A stretch of 64,000 nt of DNA, from the NCBI GenBank assembly GCA_002633025.1, contig NMRB01002091.1, forward strand, positions 33,794 through 97,793, in the 5' to 3' direction. This stretch comes from Notospermus geniculatus. Its lineage: Eukaryota; Nemertea; Pilidiophora; Heteronemertea; Lineidae. The position numbers were made by a program, and so were the translations under genes. Below, piece by piece: positions 34,307-45,200 of this stretch. The notes beneath the pieces were generated by a model that did not search any database, was not told the DNA's origin, and worked only from the letters and a program-made list of their open reading frames with translations. Position 1 is the first letter of the stretch, and every line of letters begins with the position of its first letter.

Positions 34307-35321
34307 TGCCTGATGAAAGGCTGATAATGTCATTGTCTGATTCCGCTGCCGAGAGACAGATGCCGCTGATTCTCTTTGCTTCCATTCATGGCGGAAAGTT
34401 GAATTTGTGCTTTGTTTTTTCCATTACATGTAGTTTTCCATTAGAGTAGTCCGGACGCAAGTACATGTATAACGCTATGTTTGTACCTTCCAGTGCACCT
34501 GAATGTTTAACTACGTCACAGCCCTTTCAAATGCGATACCGTAGAGGATGAGGTACATTTCTTGTGGACATACAATGTACTCTGTCCACAATTTTTCAAA
34601 AATACGAAATTCTTTTATGAATTCTATTAGACAATTTATGTGAATACCGATTTTTTCTGCAATATCATAAAGAGCAAAGACGATTCAAAACTTCTAATTA
34701 CTCATGAGAAATTTACTCATTAAGGTAAGAAACAAAAAATACCAGTTGTACTGTTGTGATACTATTGAACTTTTTACTTTCTTCATCATTTTATTCATCA
34801 CATTGTGCATTTTAATGTACGAGAATACATATACTAAATTTCTTTGTCTGATACTATTTGCCCTACTGGTGAAATAATAAACTGAAATTACAACAACTGA
34901 ATTGTCTTACATGTAAGTCATTTTCCCATTCTCCTGTACAAACCTTAGTTCTTGGTCCAATGATAAAAGTCAGTGTCAGCTGTTCCTGAACTTCAAAGTC
35001 AATTTTTCGGCGAATTGCAAAACATCTCGAAGGCCATCCACCCTAGCGTGACTCAGAGGGGTCCCCGAACACATTACGGTCCGGGGGTAGCGAGCATAAA
35101 GGGGTCGTAACCCTACGTCAGGCGTAAGCCAGGCGTAGTGCTCGTTGTGGCCCTTGCACTACGCCTGGTTTAGGCCTGACGTAGGGCTACGACCTCTNCG
35201 GAGAGAAGAGATGGCTCTTGATTGGCCAGGATGGTTTTATAGGAAAAAACTCAATATAGCTAACACAAAATGAATCTGATTGCTGTGTATGTATATTACC
35301 ACATTGATGCAGTATTTGCAG
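34307..35321. other. Intergenic stretch between DEG/ENaC loci
   Basis: Non-coding by inspection. It contains a fold-back repeat at about 35098-35197 (gtcgtaaccctacgtcaggcg and its inverse) ending at the N at 35198. Part of 34320-34900 is similar to the sequence after locus 2 (47270-47960), so the downstream region was duplicated with the gene. Confidence 0.5.
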
Positions 35322-36260
35322 ATGGGCGGCAAGCCTCCAGATACCATGTCGGAGGAGAAGAAAGATGATAACATGGAATCTTCTCCCTCATCAGTTGGCA
35401 ACGTCTGGCATGACTTCAGCCAGGATACCACCTTTCATGGAGTCCGGTTTGTTACTATGCACCGAGCAGGCCTATTCAGAAGGTAATTAGTTCGATTTTA
35501 AATCGTCAAACTACACAACACACCTTAGGCCTAGGCCTACTGTTCACCGTTCAATTGATATGACGAAGTTTCGATACGACAACAGCACGATCTTTTACAA
35601 AAATGTCATCACCGATAGATTTGACATGTTGTCATCAGCCGACCTTACCAACATTCTGATCGTAATTTCCCAATATTAATCTCCTTGATGAAAAAGAAGG
35701 AATTTCTACAAACTTTTATTATGCAGGCTTTTATTGTGTCGTTCTAACAGCAATATCAGTCAACTACATGTAGTTGTGGATGATAAGCGATGCACGTGAC
35801 AAGGTGCTTGACCAATAAGAGCTGTCGGTCGGTTGGCCAATAGGAGTCACTACGGCCCAATTCAAAGCCTAGCGGACCCATAATGGTTGACTGAGCACCA
35901 ATCAGGAGAATGTTCCATTGTATTGGTCCGCTAGAATTTTGCTGCCGTCTTTTGGCGATAAGCGCTGCTGACTGCTCCTATCGCGGTGAACAACACAAAT
36001 TGTTAATGCTTTTCAACGTTGTGAACTGCCCCCAATGCATGTGGTTAGTTAGGCCTACATGAAGTAAGCGTTTTCTTATTTCTTATTCACAGAATATTAT
36101 GGGCAGTCGCCATCTGCGCTGCCAGCGTTTACCTAATCTACCAAATACAGAACCGATTCACTTACTTCGCGAAGGAGCCTATCATTGTCTCCGTTGCCAT
36201 CACATTCAACGACACTTTAAAATTTCCGTCTATAGCAATCTGTAATCAAAACCAGTTCAG
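35322..36260 (+). CDS. N-terminal exon pair copy a (E1a 35322-35482, E2a 36093-36260), locus 2
   Basis: E1a encodes the start Met, an acidic N-terminus and the FHGVRF gating motif. E2a encodes TM1 and FPSIAICNQNQFR. E1a differs from copy b by a few residues (GGKPPD, GLFRR). Splice phases match locus 1. The pair begins 124 bases after the N at 35198. Confidence 0.75.
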
Positions 36261-39200
36261 GTAAGTCGCAAAATGTATCTCCACAACACAATTGGGAACA
36301 CGAAGAAACCCACGTGGGAGACCTGAAGACCTTTCTTGTTAGCCTCCAGTTATCGTGAAGGCGAGGCTGGGGCCTTGAAAGTCCAATCGGTAGACCTATA
36401 GGGTAAAGCCTAGGTCTCACCACTCCGGGGCCCGTACGCGAGTAAAAACAAGACATTTTGGCCAATTTCGTACAGTGCCCGGCCGGTTCCCTTACGGTTC
36501 CCACGAGCACAGGGACATTTTTCACCTGTCGTACGGGCACCGCGTTGCTGAGCTGCTTACTCCCAATTCTCCCGGCGTTTTCATCTGACCGGTAGGCCGT
36601 AGAAAGCCCTTAGAGGGCCCGTAGTGGCACCCAAGGGGTACCTGCGGGCTCCGGCCGGTGGTTGGGCGGGCTCCGCACGATTTTTTTTGGCTAATTCTCG
36701 TGAAAAAAAATTGACGGGCGCCTTGCGGTGCTCAAGGGTGCCGCACGGCTATCCTGCGGCCCCTTCACGGCCCCTCTAGGGTCGCGGGCGATATGTACAA
36801 CACCAGGTGTCTGACGTCAGGGGTAAAGGCTGCTTTTCCTCGAGACGTTTGCGGACGCGGTTTCGGTACGGAGAGAAGAGATGGCTCTTGATTGGCCAGG
36901 ATGGTTTTATAGGAAAAAACTCAATATAGCTAACACAAAATGAATCTGATTGCTGTGTATATAACCACATTGATGCAGTATTTGCAGATGGGCGACAAGC
37001 CTTCAGATACCATGTCGGAGGAGAAGAAAGATGATAACATGGAGTCTTCTCCCTCATCAGTTGGCAACGTCTGGCACGACTTCAGCCAGGATACCACCTT
37101 TCATGGAGTCCGGTTTGTTACTATGCATCGAGCAGGCCCTCTCAGAAGGTATTTAGTTCGATTTTAAATCGTCAAACTACACAACACACCTTAGGCCTAG
37201 GCCTACTGTTCACCGTTCAATTGATATGACGAAGTTTCGATACGACAACAGCACGATCTTTTACAAAAATGTCATCACCGATAGATTTGACATGTTGTCA
37301 TCAGCCGACCTTACCAACATTCTGATCGTAGTTTCCCAATATTTATCTCCTTGATGAAAAAGAAGGAATTTCTACAAACTTTTATTGTGCAGGCTTTTAT
37401 TGTGTCGTTCTAACAGCAATATCAGTCAACTAGTTGTGGATGATAAGCGATGCACGTGACAAGGTGCTTGACCAATAAGAGCTGTCGGTCGGTTGGCCAC
37501 TAGGAGTCACTACGGCCCAATTCAATGCCTAGCGGACCCATAATGGTTCAGACTGAGCACCAATAGGGAGAATGTTCCATTGTATTGGTCCGCTAGAATT
37601 TTGCTGCCGTCTTTTGGCGATAAGCGCTGCTGACTGCTCCTATCGCAGTGAACAACACAAATTGTTAATGCTTTTCAACGTTGTGAACTGCCCCCAATGC
37701 ATGTGGTTAGTTAGGCCTACATGAAGTAAGCGTTTTCTTATTTCTTATTCACAGAATATTATGGGCGGTCGCCATCTGCGCTGCCAGCGTTTACCTAATC
37801 TACCAAATACAGAACCGATTCACTTACTTCGCGAAGGAGCCTATCATTGTCTCCGTTGCCATCACATTCAACGACACTTTAAAATTTCCGTCTATAGCAA
37901 TCTGTAATCAAAACCAGTTCAGGTAAGTCGCAAAATCTATCTCCACAACACAATTGGGAACACGAAGAAACCCACGTGGGAAACCTGAAGACCTTTCTTG
38001 TTAGCCTCCAGTTATCGTGAAGGCGAGGCTGGGGCCTTGAAAGTCCAATCGGTAGACCTATAGGGTAAAGCCTAGGTCTCATCACTCCGGGGCCCCGTAC
38101 GCGAGTAAAAACAAGACATTTTGGCCAATTTCGTACAGTGCCCGGCCGGTTCCCTTACGGTTCCCACGAGCACAGGGACATTTTTCACCTGTCGTACGGG
38201 CGCCGCGGTGCTGAGCTGCTTACTCCCAATTCTCCCGGCGTTTTCATCTGACCGGTAGGCCGTAGAAAGCATGTAGAGGGCCCGTAGTGGCACCCAAGGG
38301 GTACCTGCGGGCTCTGGCCGGTGGTTGGGCGGACTCCGCACGATTTTTTGGCTAATTCTGGTGAAAAAAAATTGACGGGCCCCTTGCGGTGCTCAAGGGT
38401 GCCGCACGGCTATCCTGCGGCCCCTTCACGGGCCCCTGTCGCGGGCGATATGTACAACACCAGGTGTCTGACGTCAGGGGTCCGCCCGCACGGCACCCGG
38501 CCGGCACATTTACGGTTTGTGGACGGGCGACTTGCGATTACTCTCCACCAATTTTCATCGGGCACCCCCCGCGGGCGCCGTATAATATGTGACCACAGCC
38601 GTAGAAATGAAAATCGTAAGGAACCCGTACGGTCTCTAAAATTCACGGCAAGCCGCCGGGTCGGGAAAATCGTACGGGGTCCGGTGGATATGTGACCTAT
38701 GCAGAATTCAGAATTCGCCTGAGTTTTTGGTTCTACCGTGAAACGGGAAGGCACATTACACTGTCGAACGGAAAGAATTGTACATGTAAGTTCCTTTTAC
38801 AGTTGTACAGAAACATTGGCAAGTCTGATTATTTCAGATTAACTGATCTCCACCAATTTTCATCGGGTACCGCCCGGGCGCCGTAGAATATGTGACCACA
38901 CACGCCGTAGAAATGAAATTCGTAAACAACCCGTACGGTCTCTAAAATTCACGGCAAGCCGCCGGGTCGGGAAAATCGTACGGGGTCCAGTGGATATGTG
39001 ACCTAGGCTCGCAGAATTCAGAATTCGCCTGAGTTTTTGGTTCTACCGTGAAACGGGAAATACATGAAATCATACATATAGGCACATTATACTGTCGAAC
39101 AGAACGACGAATTGTAAGTTCCTTTTACAGTTGTACAGAAACATTGGCAAGTCTGATCATTTCAGATTAACTGCAGCGGTTGACACTAAATCGAATGCAT

Positions 39201-42200
39201 ACTTGAAGAAGATATTCAAGGGTCACACAGGAAAACCTACCACCACACTCGAACAACTCAAAAACACGAACCCGAAGGAAACAGGCGATGATGAGGTTGG
39301 AATCGTAACCGAGTCAAGAGAAAGCCTCAACAAATTTCTTGAGCAAACGTGGGACGGGTTACAGAGACAGCTCGGTCACAGAGCGGAAGATATGATTGCA
39401 AGGTGTCTGCGTTATTTTACTTAAAAATGACCTTCGTACATGTATTCTCCAAGGTTCAACTTCCCAACTTTCCAAACGAATTTCTAACGACTTCTCATAA
39501 TCAGGGACCTAAAAAACGTGGTTTTAAAAAACGGGTGACATTTCATATGCATCCCTCAGTACATACAAGAGTACACTGCCCAGATTATAACTGTATTCAG
39601 ATATCCAGAGGCAGGCAGCCTGCCACTTTTGGACACCTGTTCTGAGAGGTGTATGTAATGTAATCGTTTTATATGATACTACTCAATGATGCAAAAACAG
39701 CATTGAAAATCACTCAGTTAGCGGAATCATCTTAGGCTGAGTTTACATCGAGGCACACGCGACACGAACACGCAGGCGAACAATGGCTTCACAAAGGATT
39801 CATTCCCACGAAACCTTAGTTCGCCTGCGTGTTCGTGTCGCGTGAGATCCGATGTAAAATCAGCAAAACTCCATGCAGTAGGGGTGTTTTTAAAGTCGAC
39901 TGACCCAACGCTGTCGACTCCTCATTCGGCCTGGTCAGTCGATTTCAAAAGACACCCCTACCGCATTGAGTTTTGCCGGAAATGTACGCTTGGCTTTAGG
40001 ATCGCAATGGGCCAACTGGATGGAATATTTATTCGTGGCGATCGAAAACAGACGGGAGTTTTTCTGTTTGGTTATCGGTGCCACTTTGTCGACCTAAAAA
40101 TGACTTCCAGCATGATTTGAGTCGTTTTTGCGAAAGTTGATATTTATTTAACTTCATCTTGAAACAAACATGCTTTTCTGCCGCAAAAATCACAAACGCA
40201 GTCAGTCAATGCGATGGTATATTTATTCGTCGGAAATCGAATACAGACGGAGTCATTTCTGTTTGATTGCAGGTGTAGCTTTGCCGGCCATGAATGCACA
40301 TCCAAGGATTTCACCCCGATAATCACCGATCACGGCTTGTGTTACAAATTCCTGGGACTGAACGAGAGTGGAGACGGTTACGAACTCCCTTACGCAAAAG
40401 CACGAGGTAGGCCAATGTAGTACGACAGTGTAACGTTTTCTAGTGTCCCATATCCCAGTATTTCCATTATAAGCAGACAGCTTAGAGACCATCACTTTTC
40501 AACAAGGGGACACGGGAAATCTGTCGCTTTTGTTTCAAACGTTCCACATGCCCGTTGCACTTGATAATGATTTTGATCAAAGTTCCCGAATAGAGGTTCT
40601 TCACCGACGTCTATGGCAGGCGAGGTGGGACATTATTCATATCATATGACCATCATAAATTCATTTTATGACCATCATTAAATCGATTTAATGACCATCA
40701 TAACATCGACCAATCACAGACGCGGAATTAGTGCTATCACATTTTCATTTTATGACCATCATTAAATCGATTTTATGACCATCATAAAATCGACCAATCA
40801 CAAACGTGGAATTAGTGCTAGCACATATTCATTTTATGCCCATCATAAAGTCGATTTAATGACGATCATAAAATGAATATGTGATAGCACTAATTCCGCG
40901 TCTGTGATTGGTCGATTTTATGATGGTCATTAAATCTAATTAATGATGGTCATAAAATGAATTTATGATGGTCATATAATATGAATAATGTCCCACCTCG
41001 CCTGCCATANCTTCCTCGTCACGCACGGGGAAGGTACGCGGATTTAGGGTCAATTGTGCCAGGTACTGTAGGGTGTGACGTCACGTGAAGAACCTCTACA
41101 CGTATTCAGCCTATTCGAAAACACTGATCAAAATCAAGACGTGTAGAACGGATATTACACAACAATACATTACAATACAAAACAAACAATACAATACAAT
41201 ACAATACAATACAATACAATACGATACAATACAATACAATACAATACAAAAGTCCTTTCCCGCACAGGGTCGAAGGAGGGATTGGACCTCCTGCTCAACG
41301 TCGAAAGTTACGAATATTCACCAGGTGCGCACGAATCCGCAGGGTTCAAATTGGTCTTTCTGGACCCAGAGGATGTTCCAATGATTGTTTCCCAAGGAGA
41401 GGGAATCGGGCCTGGGACGTACACTTTCGTTGCCCTTAAAGCTAAGAAGGTGCGTGTTTCAGACGACTATCCCTATGTCCTGGTTTTTGTTGACCGGTGT
41501 AACATTTCTAGTGTTCCCCGCATCTCAGTGTTTCCAGACGATAGCGAGATAAAGAAACTATTAATTTTTCAAATGGAGAACACAGGAGGTTTTCGCTCTC
41601 GTGTCACAGCGTCTCCAATGTCAAGTAATGAGGGGAAACCTGAGAAGCGGGAACACTTGGCATTTAACTCCAGAACTTTGCTGAGTTACATTGTATGAGT
41701 TGGTAATGAGGACTATCTGTACTATCAAAATGATCACAGCCAAGAGTCAATCTATTGGCCGTGGTATCGATTTAAATGATACAAATCCCTTCATATTCAT
41801 ACCTGCAGACAAAACGTATCACGAGCAAGACGACCAAATGCACTGACGGGAAGAAGTTGAAATACTTCCACATGTACACAGAGCTGGCTTGTCGTGAAGA
41901 CTGTGAGGCGAGAAAATATGTTGCAAAACACGGATGTCGAAAGTCTTCTCGGTGGAGAGATGATGGTATGCTAAGATGTAGTCGACACGGTGGCCAATAA
42001 GAGACACATATTTCATTTTAGTACCTACATGTACATGTATACATTATATTTTTAAAAATTTTCCTAGCGGAGTAATGTTTCCCCCCGTAAACACTGTTTT
42101 GAGACGCCTCAGTCGTGCCCTGGATGCCAAGCCTCTAGTGGGTAGGGCCCAGCCCTCCGAAAGTCCCACTCTCATTTTAATAAACGAAAATCTGGGGGGC

Positions 42201-45200
42201 TGACTTCTACCATACCCCATTACGCCTGTCTATCGATATTACCTCGATGATAAACTAATCTATGTTTTGAGCCTGATACGGTTTTCTATTGTCCTGTTTT
42301 TACCAACATAAGCTCCTGTTTTCTGTTTTACATTATAAAGGAGTACGAAATAAAAGTGGAAAATAAGAAGTGGGAAATTTGGCACTTTTGTGCGATTTTT
42401 TGTTTCTCAAATTGGCGTGAAATTGCCATGGTCATTTTAAGAAAATTTCTCAAAATGGGAAAAAGTTCATCCCAATTTGAGAAATTGAAAAATTCGTGCA
42501 AAAGTGCCAAAACTTCTTATTTTCCCCCTTTATTTCTTACTCCCTTTTATACAACATTTCGACATGGTGCTACGTTTTTCCCCGACTGTGAACGGGAAAA
42601 CAATAAGAACTGCAAACTAATTCGTATTTCTTTCCACTGTCATATTCACATTGCAGGTACTCCCTTGTGTAGAGTTGGCATGATTCCAGACGATAGCGAG
42701 ATAAAGAAACTATTAATTTTTCAAATGGAGAACACAGGAGGTTTTCGCTCTCGTGTCACAGCGTCTCCAATGTCATGTAATGAGGGGAAACCTGAGAAGC
42801 GGGAACACTTGGCATTTAACTCCAGAACTTTGCTGAGTTACATTGTATGAGTTGGTAATGAGGACTATCTGTACTATCAAAATGATCACAGCCAAGAATC
42901 AATCTATTGGCCGTGGTATCGATTTAAATGATACAAATCCCTTCATATTCATACCTGCAGACAAAACGTATCACGAGCAAGACGACCAAATGCACTGACG
43001 GGAAGAAGTTGAAATACTTCCACATGTACACACAGCTGGCTTGTCGTGAAGACTGTGAGGCGAGAAAATATGTTGCAAAACACGGATGTCGAAAGTCTTC
43101 TCGGTGGAGAGATGATGGTATGCTAAGATGTAGTCGACACGGTGGCCAATAAGAGACACATATTTCATTTTAGTACCTACATGTATACATTATATTTTTA
43201 AAAATTTTCATAGCGGAGTAATGTTTCCCCCCGTAAACACTGTTTTGAGACGCCTCAGTCGTGCCCTGGATGCCAAGCCTAGGGCCCAGCCCCTCCGAAA
43301 GTCCCACTCTCATTTTAATAAACGAAAATCTGGGGGGCTGACTTCTACCATACCCCATTACGCCTGTCTATCGATATTACCTCGATGATAAACTAATCTA
43401 TGTTTTGAGCCTTATACGGTTTTCTATTGTCCTGTTTTAACCAACATAAGCTCCTGTTTTCTGTTTAATACGGTGGCCCAAACATGCCATGTATATATTT
43501 TTGTCCACATTAAAATATTCTGAACATTATTGTATTTTTTCTCGAATTTCCACCCGGGTGGAAAGTATTTTCACCCGGGTGGAAAGTATTTAGACCCGGG
43601 TGGAAAGTATTTTCACCCGGGTGGAAAGTATTTCCACCCGGGTGGAAAGTATTTTCACCCGGGTGAGAATACTTTCCACCCGGGTGGAAATTCGAGAAAA
43701 AATACAATAATGTTCAGAATATTTTAATGTGGACAAAAATATATACATGGCATGTTTGGGCCACCGTAGTTTTACATTATAAAGGAGTAAGAAATAAAAG
43801 TGGAAAATAAGAAGTGGGAAATTTTGCACTTTTGTGCGATTTTTTGTTTCTCAAATTGGCGTGAAATTTTTTCCCATGTTGAGAAATATCGCCCGAAAAA
43901 TCACACAAAAATGCCATGTCATTTTAAGAAAATTTCTCAAAATGGGAAAAAGTTCATCCCAATTTGAGAAATTGAAAAATTCGTGCAAAAGTGCCAAAAT
44001 TCACACTTCTTATTTTCCCCCTTTATTTCTTACTCCCTTTTACATGTATACAACATCTCGACATGGTGCTACGTTTTTCCCCGACTTTAAACGGGAAAAC
44101 AATAAGAACTGCAAACTAATTCGTATTTCTTTCCACTGTCATATTCACATTGCAGGTACTCCCTTGTGTAGAGTTGGCATGAGACCTTAAAGTCTGAACA
44201 AAGTACAGGTAATGATGTAAATTAATTTCATTCTCAAACGATTTTTATTATGACTCGAATGCTCTTTCATTACCACACTGAAAAACTTTGCTTCGTCAAA
44301 ATGACGAACTTAGTAGGTTCGTTTTCCATTTACACCAAACTGAGTATCTAATTCGATGCAATGACAAATCCACGGTTCGCCGTATGGTCTTCTTTGTATG
44401 ACGTATTTCTTAGTGGAAAAGGTTGATTTCCAGTGATCTCTTGTAAACCCGACACAATTGTTATACATTTTGTAATCCTTTCACGTTAGCAGGAAACAAA
44501 GGCGAAGTCAGTGAAGAAAAACCACAATCAAGTGTTGACAAAGAATGTGTCACTTGCGATCCGCCATGCAAGTCGACCAATTACGACACCAGCTTCTCAT
44601 TCCTGAAAACATCGCAAACCGACATAGACAAACTTGATAAAACCTTCCTAAGGAAAGTTCTGCGAGCCAACGAAAAAGCACACGACTATCGTATCAACAC
44701 CCATAAAGGTCTTTATCAAAAGTTCCGAGATCCAATCAAATATCTTCGACATCTTCTCCTCAATCAAACACAGCGTGTTCTTGGTGACCAGTTTGAACAC
44801 GACATGAAGAACCTGAAATCGGAATTCGAAAAGAGCGCAACAGATTGCATCGGCGCCCTGAACAAAACTGTAGCCTATTTCCGTAACTTGCAAGAGTATT
44901 ACGACCTTTCCTTTTATCTGCCAACTCTGCAATGGTTTCCCGATGTGACCATCGGTTACCCGTCATTGATACAGAGTATAGAAAGAGCCATGTCTGATAC
45001 CACCTCGGCAAGTTTCAAGGAAAACGTGAAAATCCAGATTCAGCAGGAAATAGATTTCCTTCAATACTCGAAAGGAAGTTTGGACTATGTGTTCGAGGAG
45101 TATAAAACGTTCACTCCACCTGTGCCTAATACCAACAGAACCAACCTCACCAGCTCGCTGAACTCATATGACGGATTATTCATGGTCGAACCACTGAAAA

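Larger units (their letters stand above)
36420..39010. repeat. GC-rich repeat family (GGGGCCCGTACGGCGAGTAAAAA)
   Basis: Blocks at 36420-36850, 38085-38700 and 38850-39010 share ccggggcccgtacg, ttttggccaatttc, ctccaccaattttcatcggg and aattcacggcaagccgccgg. Related short fold-back copies lie at 20270-20360, 51265-51490 and 57950-58180. Their GC content is much above the surrounding sequence. No coding potential seen. Confidence 0.55.
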
